Source: Sander lucioperca
Lineage: Eukaryota > Chordata > Actinopteri > Perciformes > Percidae
Length of the DNA: 64,000 nucleotides
Direction: 5' to 3'
NCBI RefSeq assembly: GCF_008315115.2
Contig: NC_050173.1
Span: 31,322,792-31,386,791, forward strand
In this document: positions 25,301 through 37,490 of the stretch, in pieces
Position numbering within the stretch: position 1 is the stretch's first letter
How the letters are laid out: every line of letters begins with the position of its first letter
Position numbers and translations under genes: made by a program
Notes under the pieces: generated by a model
Seen by the model: only the letters and a program-made list of their open reading frames with translations
The model's database searches: none
Told to the model about the DNA's origin: nothing

Positions 25301-25812
25301 GCTTAAAAGAATAATTTGACATTTTTGGTATATTTGCTTATTCACTTTCTTGCTGAGCGTTAGATGAGAAGATTGATACCACTCTCATCTCTTAACGCTA
25401 AATATGATGCTGCAGCCAGGAGACTGCTCGCTTAGGTTAGCATAAAGAATGGCAGCTAGCCTGACTCTGCCCAGACATAACAAAATCTACCTACCAGCAC
25501 CTCTAAAGCTTGTAAAAAATGACTGCTCCAAGCCAAGAAACAGTTAAGCACAACCCCCCCATAAAACTACAACTCTTTGGTTTTACAGGTATATTTTTGT
25601 ACAAATTAAACAACTGTGATGTAACATAATTGAGCTTTAGAAGCGCTGACAGGCAAAATTAGTTACTATTTGACAGAGCTAGCCTAGCTGTTTCCATTCT
25701 TTATGCTTAGCTAAGCTAACCGGCTGCTGACAATAGCTTCATAATTACCATAGAGATACCAAGAGTGGTATCGATCTTCTCATCTAACTCTCGGCATGAA
25801 AGAGATATATGA
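25301..25812. mobile_element. Foldback (inverted-repeat) element, right end truncated
   Basis: The left part carries GTTAGATGAGAAGATTGATACCACTCT (about 25360-25386). The right part carries its reverse complement over about 25766-25793 (AGAGTGGTATCGATCTTCTC and the following ATCTAAC). Next inward, TTAGGTTAGCATAAAGAATGG on the left pairs with CCATTCTTTATGCTTAGCTAAGC on the right. The left terminus begins AATAATTTGACATTTTTGG, while the matching outer end on the right is missing after about 25812. No coding capacity. It resembles a dispersed fish repeat whose two halves form a long imperfect hairpin. Confidence 0.75.
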
Positions 25813-27826
25813 CCAGTGGCATGTCTTTGAAGACAAAAGCTCAGTGAAGCCTCATCATTCTGTGAGAAATTTACCACCAGTACTCTGTGAGGGGACAGAG
25901 AGACCACGCTGCCTCTGGGCTGCAGTTTAATGCAAAGCAGTGAGGATCTAATTACAAGGCAGAGCGGGGCCAGATACTGTATGCCCGGCTCCATTCGGAG
26001 GCACAGACAAGATCCCTTGGGAAAGACAAGAGAAACTCAGGCTGGATATTCTGTCTGCTTCTCTTTCAATTGCTGTCATTCTAAAGAGACTCCCTGTCCA
26101 GCAGAATTGATGGCTTGATACAGGGAAAGGAGAACCACCCGCAATAAAATGCAATTCAAATTCAAAATTCAGATGGGGTTCTTCACAAACTGAACCAAAA
26201 TGTAGGAATTATGTTACAAGAGAGCAATACAAACTAGTACAGTACTTCCTTTTAGTATTTGTTCAACACGTTTATGAGGAAAAAAAAACACTGCACTTCA
26301 TACGGGGAAGGATCCGACTGTGCACTACAGTTGTCCCTTTGTCAATTCTACAAAGGTGCAATGCACAGTTTAATAGGTTCCGTGGTTCCTGTGTTTAAAC
26401 ACTTAAGTGATTAGTCGATTGATGAAACAAATTTGATAATTGATTTATCATTAAAGTAAAAATGCCAAAATGCTCTGGTTCCAGCTACCCATATGTGTAT
26501 AAGGATTTGCTGTTGTTTGTATAATTGTAAATTGAATATTTTGGAATTTGTTTCATCACTGTATGACATTTCAATTTATGTGAATCAAAAAAGTAATTAA
26601 ATGATTCAATTAATCTGGGAATTAAGCAACAGATTTATCAAAAATTAAAACGATCATTTGTTGCAGCTATGTTCCTAAAACAAAATTGTTAATGCAAATT
26701 ACAAAGAACGGCTCCAGGCATATAGTATGTGAATACTGGCTTATAAGAGCAGAGTCAGTATGAAATCACTACCAGGAGGGAGTGAATTATTGACAGTCAA
26801 TCAGTTCTGACTGACCAATCCAATATTCTGTGACAGTTTTTAGGATTTATATGGATTTACTACCAGTTTATTGTATCTAATCTGAAATATACATATGGAT
26901 ACAGCCAACATTACCACCAACGATACCAAGATTAATATTAAGTACCAGAATAATGCGGCAATCAGATAAGCACTAATAAACTAACAACTAATGTGTCGGA
27001 TGCTGATGCAATATTTTGTCTAAAATGTCCACAGAGTAAAACCCTGGATCCAGTCAGAAAATTCACTACCATCCTTTATAAGCACATAAAAGGACATTTT
27101 TTTATCTCACTGCCTGCAGGAGAGGAGATGAACAGGAATGCGTAAAATCTATATGAATATCAAAGACTGTATCACAAGGAAAATAGCCTTTAACCAATCC
27201 ACTCGGGTATCTAAACTCAAATGTGAATCTGTAAAGGGCGAGATTATGTAGTCACACAGGCCACGGTGCTGTGATAACATTTTAACATAAAGGCTCTGTT
27301 TCATTATCTCAACCCGTTCAAAACACAATTGTCATCACCATGGTTTTATATTTCAGCACATATGAAAGACAAACACCCAGAAACATTTAGAGCGGTGTAT
27401 GGCATTTTTCTGATAACCAAACACACAAACATTGCAAGAATGAAAGTAGTTTTTATCTTAGTCACATCCTCAACTCAGACTCAGAATGCCAGAGGGTGGT
27501 AGTGATGAGGTGGTGGGGTGTGGGCAGCATGCATTTTCCCAGGATACTTAGGTTGCACGGGTTATGTGAGTTTGCTTTTGGTAGGGTTTTCTGAAGATAG
27601 GTTTCCTCTCTCATTGGTTGAGGAATTTAACCATGGGATCTGAAAATGATGCAACAGTATCTTTATTTAGTAGTCTTTATTATGTGTGTAAGAAACAAAC
27701 TCCAGTAGAGGAGGAGGAGGAGGAGGAGGGCCAGAATGCTGGAGCCTACCCGGACTCTGAGAACTGCAGGGCTGATTTAAGATCATTGTCGAAGCCTGCT
27801 TGTATGATCACAGCTGACCTGACCTG
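25813..27826. other. Non-coding DNA, no gene seen
   Basis: Contains a (GAG)n tract at 27707-27730. The short open frames at 25.7-26.2 kb overlap on both strands and have no domain. Nothing else supported. Confidence 0.55.
27707..27730. repeat. (GGA)n microsatellite
   Basis: About eight GGA units; the frame through it gives a poly-Glu run and is not evidence of a gene. Confidence 0.9.
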
Positions 27827-29427
27827 GGGTCTCATTTATAAACGTGGCGTACGCACAAAACGGGGCTGAAAATGCACGTACGCCACTTCCCACGCAAAGG
27901 TTGTGATTTATAAAAAACGAACTTGACGGGAGAATGTGCGGTCCTCCACGCAAACTCTGACCCATGCGTACGCACATTTTGGAGACAATGGGAATTGGCG
28001 ACGCAGATGGTGAGGTGGTGAACTGAAGTCAGACTGCAGAAAGTAAATGGGAATAACGATTACTCGTAATATTTCGAAGTATTGATGCCTCACGCACATT
28101 TTTTCACTCCATATCATCCACGTTATCATGAAGATTAAATCCAGCAGTGTTATTTGCGCTTGTACTGAATGATAATTGTTCCATAAACACCTCCAACTCA
28201 AATCTTAAATAAAAAATAGTTCTTAATGTTTAATCGGCGCTGTCTCGCCCTCACATTGTCCGCTACGTACGGAGCACAGGAGGAGGAGATGGCCCGACTG
28301 CATGGAATACAGGATAGCATCAAATACCCTACCATTAGATAACGGCAGAACACAGTGTAAATAACTAAATATCTGTCTTTAATACTGTGCATATATCATC
28401 AAATGTCAAAGTCTGGAAATACAGCCGTTAAGCTCTCGCGCAATCGTTACCCTTAATGTCCTCGTTATCGGTCTGAACTTTAATACTGTTTGTGACAAAA
28501 CCTGCATGAAGAAAAGTGTGTTTGCCTATTAGACTTTCTTTCATCTTCAAATTGTATCTCGGGGTGGGGGATACCACTAGTTAATGCTGTGTTGGCAAGG
28601 TGTTAACAATCACAAATTGTTGTAAACATACAAATACTGTGGTGAACCTGTGCGTAATGCTGCATGATGGCACTGCTGGCCCTGCAGGAGGACTCCGCCA
28701 ATGACAGAATCAGGAGAAAAAGAGACTTCAGGGACCATGACGATGACTGGCTAATATGCCGATTTAAATTCCCTAAAGCTGTGCTCTTGGATCTGTGTAC
28801 CTAATTGGGTCCAGCAGAGAGGGCAACACGCCGGAACCAAATACAGGTACTCGCCACTCTGGGTGAAACCGGCTGTTTCCAGAGGGAAATGTCAGACAGC
28901 TGAGTGTTTTTTTTAATAAATATTATATATAATCTTCATTTTTATCACTAAGGCTTGTTTGGATATAATATATCGTTCTGTTAAATCTTATTATATACAT
29001 CTGGTATATCGAAGCTGCCCGAGTGCCGTAATGCCTGCCGTTTTGGACGTATTATTAATACATGTAGTCTATAGATCAGGTTTCCCTACACTGTGCAAGA
29101 ACAGGTCGAAATTATAATTCAATTTGCAGCAATTCCTGAACGTCTGAGAAGTTTTTTGCTTTTTCTCCGCCAGTCATCATGATTCGGTGCAACAACTGCC
29201 ATTGTCATTCATATACTGATCAGCATCCACGAGGTGCTTTGCATTGTCTATTTATGGTTAAAAATCGGTGTGTACAGTGTGGGATAAGAGGCTGATTCAC
29301 GTACGCACACTTGTAGGTAATCTGTGATTTATAAAGACTTTTTTTTGGCGTACGCCATTTTGGGCTTTTGGGCATACGCACACTTATAGTAAAGATCCTA
29401 CGCACAGTTTTATAAATGAGACCCCTG
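27824..29427 (+). mobile_element. Harbinger (PIF/Harbinger) DNA transposon, inactive
   Basis: The ends are inverted repeats starting GGGTCTCATTTATAAA at 27827 on the left and at 29424 on the reverse-complemented right. They are flanked by a 3-bp duplication, CTG (27824-27826 and 29425-29427). Three-bp target duplications are characteristic of PIF/Harbinger elements. Inside both ends there are repeated CGTACGCAC-type motifs and a TGTGATTTATAAA box, likely transposase-binding sites. The interior holds a recognisable but broken Harbinger transposase on the plus strand. Total length is about 1.6 kb, shorter than autonomous elements, so large parts, including the DDE catalytic region and the MYB-like partner gene, have been lost. 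Confidence 0.85.
28664..29150 (+). pseudogene. Harbinger transposase remnant (HARBI1-like N-terminal region)
   Basis: From the ATG at 28664 the frame reads an acidic-basic lead (RIRRKRDFRDHDDDW), then CRFKFPKAVLLDLC, a stop at 28802-28804, then LGPAERATRRNQIQVLATLG and a GCFQREMSDS block. These correspond to the FRL.R..I..LC..L.P...R.TRR...I....Q.L..L..L..G.FQ... region near the N-terminus of Harbinger transposases. Homology stops at 28903 and resumes near 29015 with VMPAVLDVLL, then FPYTVQEQ and IIIQFAAIPE after a frame change at about 29080. The intervening 110 bp is AT-rich and could be a small intron (GTGTTT donor side, AAG acceptor side) or an insertion. The catalytic DDE residues lie downstream in the family and are not present. 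It is a dead gene; the product would have been a DNA-cleaving transposase acting in the nucleus. Confidence 0.8.
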
Positions 29428-31666
29428 ATGCCGGGGATAGGCAGTGAGTCCACTCGATCCTTCAGAGCCTCTCTATATAAACTAATGTCATCTTTGGTTT
29501 GTAACATTCAATCAGAGTTTGAAAGTTTTAAAACACAGATCAAAAGGTTAATACCAAATATTGTACTTTTTTCCATCTACCCTTTTCACCTGTCTTACTG
29601 TAACTTATTTTTGATCAACAGGTCAACTCTTTAATTCTAGGGTCAGGGGATTCTTAAAATAAAAGCGATAATCTCACGAGTGCAGCCCTTGAGTCCCATT
29701 GAGTTTAATAAAGTTACTGTATCTGACTTGATCATATGATCCTACAGCTTTCAGCACTCTCTGTGAAAAGATGTCACATCAGGTTTGGGGAGGGAGACTC
29801 TCTTGCCCTATTTTTAAAGTAAAAGTTATATTTTTGTCAGTAAGTCACGCCATGCAAAATTGCTCCCCATACAAAGTCTACGTGTGGTAATAATCCATTG
29901 AAACCCAATAATTAGACATAAAATGACTCGCTTTTTTGTCCTGCAAATCATTTCTTGCCTTAAAATTCATGAAACGTGTAACCGTTTTGGAGCAACAATT
30001 TATGATGTTAATGACACAACTTCAGTAACCAAGCATCTTCACATCTAAAAATGAGGAGGGAAATTACAAAGCGGTGAACATGGAATGGGAAATTAGAGTC
30101 CCTTCAAATACATTTATGCAACTATAATCGTGCGAGTATAATCATTTGAATATGTGAAATGCAGATGATACAGACAATAATGATATGGCACATAACAGCC
30201 CAGTTGATCACCTTACCTATGGCTCAATATTCTGTGAAACCATAGGACACAAGCCATTATTCATTGATGTAAATTTACAAGACATGCTGATTACCGCCTC
30301 CTCAGGGGATTCAGAAGAGTGTCAGTTAAATGGGGATGATTGGTCGCTCAGCTGTTCTGGCAGCTGAATTGGATGACTATGAGGTTAAGCAATTAGCACG
30401 GGGTCGCTGAAAAATACGCATGTGGCCTTCTTATTTAGTACCGTATGCTTGTGACAAATTGTTTCTTCTCTCTATAAACCGAATATTTAACATTCCTATC
30501 AACACAGCAGTGGACACGTAACAGATAATCTGGCTGGAAACTGCCAGCAGTGTGTGGAGAACAGATAGGGCCTGCTAGGGAGATGATTAGAAACTATAAA
30601 GGAAAGATTTAGATCATGTTTGTAGGCGGGGTGTGTTTTGAGTCAAATTAATCTGAATAAGAAAAGAGAAGTACGCAATAAGTGGGAAAGGCGGAGGGAA
30701 GGAGGAGAGGAGAAAGAGAGAGAAGCGGGAAGGGGAATTGAGTATGCTCATGCATGTGTGTGGAAATCTTCACATTGCAGTTTGGCAGCAGAGGTCAGAA
30801 AGACAGAGAGAGGTTAGGAGTCATTTATATCAGTGAATTAAGTAAAGGAGATTTCTCCTCCCCTGCTGTGATTATGAGTAGAACAATTGTGACAGAGGAC
30901 AACCAGAGGTTGCGGTCGTCTTCCATTTAGTTCTCACTCAAACTACTATGTTGCTAACACTCTCTACAGAAAGCCACAAGCTCAACAGTGACTGCTCCAT
31001 TGACGTTTCAGAAAATGCTTATACCAAGAGTTTTAAGCCAACTAGCTACGAGATGAATCCTGACCATAAACCATTTGATTCGGCGCAAAAAAACATTTTG
31101 AAAACAGAAAAAAAGGCAAAGGCACAAGACAGTGTACATAAATGATGATAGACTTCAGTGGTAGCAGCTCACTAGCCGTTCGTAGGTTCAGTGAACATTT
31201 CCATGGTAACGGTGAGCTCCACCAATCACAGACGTCGCTGTTACGCTTAGGATTGTTGGTATTGGTATAGAACTTTTCTTTAACATCGCAAATAAAACAT
31301 GTTTTTCTTAAAACAAAGCTGATTTCATAAAGACTTCTGGCTTCTACACAAGCATAAACCATAGTTTCACAATCTCGTAGCTCGTGGTTAGCATAGATAT
31401 TTTTTATATGTTTTATATCTATGGTGGTAAGTCTACCATGGATGGTTTAGACATTATGGCAAAATCCTTATGGAGAAAATGAATGGGATTTTCACTTCCG
31501 TAACCACACTGTTGAGCTCTATACAGTATGTGATCATCAGGTGCTTATATATCATTGCATAGCAGAGAAGAGAGGACTACTCTTATCATAAATGGCTTTA
31601 AATACAATTATAATAATTTCTCCATGGATGCAGGACAAAATAAAAACAGTCCAAGCCTTTTCCCTC
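29428..31666. other. Non-coding DNA, no gene seen
   Basis: AT-rich unique sequence. A stretch at about 30080-30420 has a composition and site content resembling conserved non-coding elements and is discussed in the findings. Frames of 60-106 codons have no domain character. Confidence 0.5.
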
Positions 31667-32276
31667 CTTTAAATTAAGGCATGGATACCCGAACCGAGCC
31701 AGCCGGGCCGGGTTCGGACAGATATTTAGAAATGATGGTCGGGTTCGGGTCGGGCTCGGTCACATCAGCGCGATATGGCATTTGTTGTAAAATGGTGCAG
31801 TGGCTCCTTTAAGAGAGCTCAGTGTGTGTGTAAAGTGGGCAGAAGAGAGATAGAGAAAGAGGAAGCAGATGTGTAGATGCGACCGAGCAGAGTTGGTGGA
31901 ATAAGTTTTTTGTACACAGTGTGTGCGGTGTCCGAGATGAACCCCAGACTGAAAGCCAAGTTCATTCATTTGCTCACCAGAAACGGGATTTTAATGGAAA
32001 CAAAGCAATCAGGAAAGGTTAACACATTGAACATTTTAAATTAAACAGCTTATTAACGTGCGCTTGTTGCCCCGTGTGCGCTGATGCGCTCATCTGTTGA
32101 CATTTCTGAATGCCTTCCTACAGTTGCTTAATAAAAGATTTCCACACAAACAAACGTACATGTGTCATTAGTATGAGAAAAAAAATGCCTGTTGAGCTCG
32201 GGCCGGGTTCGGTCACGGCTCTGTCGGACGCGGGCTGGGCTCGGACAGAAAAATTCGCCCGGACTCTACTTTAAAT
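31667..32276. mobile_element. hAT-like MITE with 8-bp target duplication
   Basis: An 8-bp direct repeat, CTTTAAAT, occurs at 31667-31674 and 32269-32276. The bracketed 594 bp begins TAAGGCATGGATACCCG, and its reverse-complemented end begins TAGAGTCCGGGCG; both fit the loose T/C-A-R-N-G start known for hAT termini. GC-rich blocks built from CCCGAACC / GGTTCGGG-type words lie just inside both ends in opposite orientation. The central part is AT-rich, with no transposase. An 8-bp duplication is the hallmark of the hAT superfamily. The short terminal match makes the superfamily assignment reasonable rather than certain. Confidence 0.7.
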
Positions 32277-33740
32277 ACATCATGTCATACAGAGGTGATG
32301 ATTTAACAAACAAATGTAACTCAAGAAGAAGACAGGTTTAAGGAAAGGCAGGGTGTAAACACTGGATTAAGCTTATTCCAACCGGATTATAAGAGAGGTT
32401 TGTTCCAAATCTGTGTGCTGTCAGAAGAAAAATACCGAAACTCACTATGGAACATTTAAATCTAAAGCAATGAAAGGACATTTGGCCACAGGGTATTTAT
32501 GGTAGCCGTTTTCCTCTCGTAAACACAACTGAGATAGTTTGGGATTATTTCAAGCAGCTCTGCGCTGAGCATCATAGCATCAGTCAACACCTCTGCCCCC
32601 TGTATTGGATCACACAGTTATACAGAGCTTCAACGTCCCTGCTCTAAATGCAGGACGCCACCTCGGTCATGGAATCTGCCTCTAATAAAATAACCCCGGG
32701 GGAGTTGGGCGATAACATCATGGGGCTTGACTTCGTGTCATTCAGCTGGTTCGGTGAATGCAGGAGACAATAGAAACCAAGATAATAAGGAAGGTACCCT
32801 TGTGAAATTACACATACTGACATATATTGTATACTAATACTAAAAATATATGTATGGAATTTTGTTTACACTTAGAAGCATATATGGCAAATATATGGAA
32901 CGTGGTGATATTTTTGACAGTATATGAAAAGATGCAATACTAAGTTAATTTTTTCGAAATAAGATATTTCATCTAAAATATTCCACTATGGACACAATGT
33001 TTGTTAACAATATCTTCCAGGTAGAAAACTCCTAAGGCCCGTACATACGATTTAACGGTGCTGAGCAAACACGGTTGAGGAACGACTGGATATACTCTCA
33101 ATTCCATCTCAAATTGTTTTGTTAATTAATTAGTTGTGCCACAGACTAGCAGTCAGTCCGACCGGCGGTGAGATTTTGCCGTTCGTAACACTAGATTTGC
33201 TTTATCAAAGACGCTAGCAAAGCAACACATTACAGAATATAAGAACAGCAAGAACATCAGATAGGTCGGACCACCGTGTTTAAGTATATAGCTTTAAACG
33301 TTACAGCTGAAAATGACAACAGAAATAACCAAGTTTGCCGATTTTTGCACAATGTTGCAGTGATTTGGTCTATAGATTGGAGCTATATTATCAAATGCAT
33401 GTCAACACATCTGCAAAAATATGGAAAGATATTTGTATTGCATGGGGGTAGGAGAACACAAAAATACATATTTTAATGATAAGTTAGTTAATTGATTGGT
33501 CGATTGACTGAAAATAATTCTGATTAATAATTAGATTATTTAATTGAAGAAATTTGATATCACCTTGGGCTCTGGGAAATCATCAAGAAAGAAATCGACA
33601 CATATATAGATTATAAAAAACACAGCAACACACTGACTATACACACAAACTGCAGTTAGAATCAGTGACCCATAAACATTGGATAGCCAACCGTTTGTCA
33701 GTGTTTTTGCTGTCCGTCTTTAGGAGAGGGGACAGGATGT

Positions 33741-33787
<47 letters not shown>

Positions 33788-35245
33788 CGAGGGTAAATGC
33801 ATGCACATGTGCATGAAGGGCACGGAGGAGTCAGCAGTCTCCCGAAGGAGGAATTTATTTGAAAAGAGCCTCCCATGACCTGGCTTGATCTCGCCCCTTC
33901 ATTCTTCAGTGGGGGTAGTGCATGCAAATGTGTGTGTCTGCGTGCGTGTGTGTTTGCTCAGTGTTGGGGATTTGCAGATCTGTCTAACGGCTGCCCCCCC
34001 AAGGGACAGGACTGCACTCCCACCAATGTCTCATAGCACTAATCTGACTGACAGCTTGGTCCAGCTTTCAGCCAAAAAACAGCCCAGCAGCAAGGTCCAA
34101 ATACCTGACTGCTGAAGAATCTTATCTGCCATGAGATGACAGAGGGGAAGCTTCTCTCCCCACACTGTTCCCAAGCAAATTCTGAACCGCACGTCTCACT
34201 CTCTGCCTCTTTATCTGTCTGTGTGTTAGCACAACACTGTAAGACCAACACTTATCCGGACTCAGCTGCATGTGACGGTTTGACAGGCTGTCACAGCAAC
34301 AAACTAAAAGGCAGCAGGATGGCACTGTCATTGTACCCTTCTGCAAACACCTTTAAAATCTTCGTACTTGATGCTTCATTTTTGTTTATAACCGTCCATA
34401 TTGTTCATACGTTTGGATGCATGCAGTTCTTGCATTACTTCAAAGGGAACAACAAGGTTAGCAAACAAGATTCATGATTTCAGCAAAGGTCATATGTTCA
34501 TATAAATATAAAAGTCAGTATTGGTGAATTACACCTAATTTGACTCTAAGTTTGATCTAACTGAACACTGATTCACTGTTGCACTCCTGTTAATGTTTCT
34601 ACCACTAATCAGAGCAAAACTACAAGAAACTCCTGCCACGTCAATAAAAACACCCCCGCAAGCCATCTGCCTTGTTTCTTCCTCCTTCAGGGGCAAACTG
34701 TGAGCCTACTTAGCTAAGATGCCCACTCACCAATCAGCGGGGATGTTTCACAAGCCATCCAACGCAGCTTGAACTAGATGACCCTCATAATTGAATATTA
34801 AACCCCTGATGAGTGGCAAGGCAAACCACCGTAATGCCGACTGGAGGCTATGATTGCAGAGATACGTGCGGTGCTGTTCATGGCAGTGGCAGTCGCATCC
34901 TGCTTATACCCCGAGGTTATTCTGTCACACTGTCATAATTTCAATCTTTGGGACAAGAAACATATCTACAGACATACACCCACGCTTACACCGGGGTCCA
35001 CAGATGCAAGCAGGCATGAATGTACTTGGCACGCACTTACATAAACACAGCCGGCTTTGAAATAAATAATGGCATTGCAGGAAGGCTGTAGAAATTGAGG
35101 GAAGGCTTTAGAGTCAAGAAATGAATTTGAGTTTTGGTATTTTTATGTTGGTCCCTGTTCAATGTAGCGAGCTGAATAACAAGGAAGGAGGAATATGTAG
35201 ACAGCAGCAGAACTGACAAAAGTTTAAAGAGCAACACGTGACTCT
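32277..35245. other. Non-coding DNA, no gene seen
   Basis: Holds a GT microsatellite (33744-33786). Overlapping short frames around 33.6-34.5 kb are on both strands and lack motifs. No other supported feature. Confidence 0.55.
33744..33786. repeat. (GT)n microsatellite
   Basis: About 43 bp uninterrupted TG repeat; the poly-Thr-His frame on the minus strand is an artefact. Confidence 0.97.
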
Positions 35246-35796
35246 AGCTGTGTTCGAAACCGCTCCCTCATTCACTCACTATTCCCTATATAGTGTTTAT
35301 TAAATAGTGAAATATATAGGGAACGACCAAATGAGATTTCAGACACTCACTGAAAACACATCGTTGCGTGACTTGCGTCAAGAGATGCGCCCATTGTTTG
35401 TGTGATGGAGGCGGGCGCGTCCAGCATCATGTAAACAAATCAAAACTAAAATACTTCTAATACGTCCCTGAAACAAACACAGCACTCAGGAGAATCGTAA
35501 AAGGTTGTATATATGTTGCATGTTACATTTACACTGTATAGAAACGAAAGTCCGCTCCATTTTTCCTTTTCAGTTTTTGCTGTGATTTCGGCTTCTTCTT
35601 CTCCTCCGGGAAAACACGGACGCATTGCATTGTGATATACGGTTGTAAAATGTCAATCATATGTACACTCAAATTAGCAGTGCACTGTGGGTATTCTATA
35701 GTGGACTATATAGTGAATGAAATTTACCGCGGAGAATTCGAACACCACTACAAAATGGCGTTATTTCCGTGATAGGGAACGGTTTCAAACCCAGCT
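35246..35796. mobile_element. Inverted-repeat DNA element, non-autonomous
   Basis: The left edge, AGCTGTGTTCGAAACCGCTCCCT, is mirrored at the right edge, whose reverse complement begins AGCTGGGTTTGAAACCGTTCCCT. Just inside are further inverted blocks built on CACTATATAG (CCCTATATAGTG at left, GGACTATATAGTGAATGA at right) and a second, inner TTCGAA box at about 35738. No coding capacity. I found no convincing target duplication. The structure fits a short terminal-inverted-repeat transposon derivative. Confidence 0.65.
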
Positions 35797-36186
35797 TCTG
35801 CAACACCATTGTGATTAGGGCTCGGTATCGTTCAAAAGTTTTCAATACCACTACAGATACCAATTCCACCCTTTCGCAACACATAATCACAACATCAAAG
35901 TTTTACAGGAAGCTGGAGTTTTATCCTTCCACCAACTTTAGCGAAGCTGAAACAACATGCTGAGTCCCCTGCTGCTTCAAGAGGCTCCCTGTGAAAGCAC
36001 AGCCAAGAGGCTAACTCTTAGAGAAATGCCTCATTTAGACTCAAACTGGCACCAGCAGTTGACAGACAGCCCAGAATACAAACATCCCTATGAAGGGTGT
36101 CCTGTCTGGCTAACTGATCTGTGAGGATAAAGCAATTAAAATGTACAGAGAACATCCCTGAGCAAACAAAGAACATGACCGATATC
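35797..36186. other. Short non-coding spacer
   Basis: Unique sequence between two inverted-repeat elements; no gene or motif seen. Confidence 0.5.
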
Positions 36187-36729
36187 TTAAAGGTCCCATG
36201 GCATGAAAATTTCACTTTATGAGTTTTTTTAACATTAATATGAGTTCCCCCAGCCTGCCTATGGTCCCCCAGTGGCTAGAAATGGCGATAGGTGTAAACC
36301 GAGCCCTGGGTATCCTGCTCTGCCTTTGAGAAAATGAAAGCTCAGATGGGGCGATCTGAAATCTCCTCCTTATGGGGTCATAAGGAGGAAAGTTACCTCC
36401 CCTTTCTCTGCTTTGCCCGCCCAGAGAATTTGGCCCGCCCATGACAAAGAGAGAGACATCATGGCTTGAAAACAAGCGAAGCATGGCAGTTGGTCAAGGC
36501 CACACCCCCACCCTCCACCTTGCCCCCCCTCTCTCCTCCTCAATAGCATTTAAAGCTACAGACACAGAAATGGCACATCCTAAGTAAAGCTCATTGTGGG
36601 ACTGGCTCTAGTGGCTGTAATTCTGCACCAAGGCTGAATTTCGGGGAAAGAGACTTCAGATACAGTATTAGGGGACCACTAAGGCCTATATAAAAGCATC
36701 CAAAAAGCAGCATGTCATAGGACCATTAA
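36187..36729. mobile_element. TTAA-flanked MITE
   Basis: TTAA at 36187-36190 and 36726-36729 brackets 535 bp. The left end reads AGGTCCCATGGCATG and the reverse-complemented right end TGGTCCTATGACATG, so the terminal repeats match at 12 of 15 positions. The interior has a GC-rich stretch (CCCGCCCAGAG, CCACACCCCCACCC) and no transposase. TTAA duplication is shared by piggyBac and Kolobok elements; the termini do not decide between them. Similar sequence is a familiar high-copy repeat of teleosts, a statement from general knowledge and not from a search. Confidence 0.72.
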
Positions 36730-37362
36730 AGATTATCAGTTGTGACAGGGCAGTCACAACAAACCTGGGATAAACATAGTTCTCATCAGAGAGTAAATGA
36801 TCTCTACAACGTGATAATCTCTCTTACTCATCAGTGTTCAATAGAGCGAATATAAAAGAAGGGAAAGTGATACTGTAATAGTATGTGTTAGTGTTAAGTT
36901 TCACTATGTGGGTCAGTTACATCTCTAACGTTTTAATGTTGCGTGGTGGCTTTGCTACGGCATAGTAGTAGAGGCATTTACAATTTTTGATGGTTACAAA
37001 TATGTGGTAAAAATAGCTAAATATAAATGCATTTAAAAAAAACAGACCAGTCTTGAAATTGTTTCAAAGTAAAGTTCTCAGTTCCTTCTTGAAATCATTT
37101 GGTTGGCTTTTTTTTTTTTGGCACTTGGTTTTTGGTTTGCAGAGGCAGCTTCAAGCTTCAAGCTGCAAAGAGTCCACCAGGTACACCACTGTGCAGTAGG
37201 TGTTTGCATCTATTCTTGGATATCATTGCAGCTGCAGCATCAACACAGAATGCCAACCCTCTGTCACAGCTATAATCATCCCAGCATGTAGCTGACGCCC
37301 TGTCTGTCCCTTAGAAAAAGACACTGCTCTTGTCATTATAATGTCTTAATAATTATCATTAA

Positions 37363-37365
<3 letters not shown>
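36730..37365. other. Non-coding DNA, no gene seen
   Basis: Unique sequence between the TTAA-flanked element and the GA repeat; nothing recognised. Confidence 0.55.
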
Positions 37366-37453
<88 letters not shown>

Positions 37454-37490
37454 CACACACAGAGAGACAGACAGAGAGACAGAGAGAGAG
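37366..37490. repeat. (GA)n purine tract, about 125 bp
   Basis: A pure GA dinucleotide run to about 37438, followed by imperfect AGAGAC/ACAC units. The plus strand is a polypurine tract able to form triplex DNA. The serine-leucine frames on the minus strand are artefacts. Confidence 0.95.
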
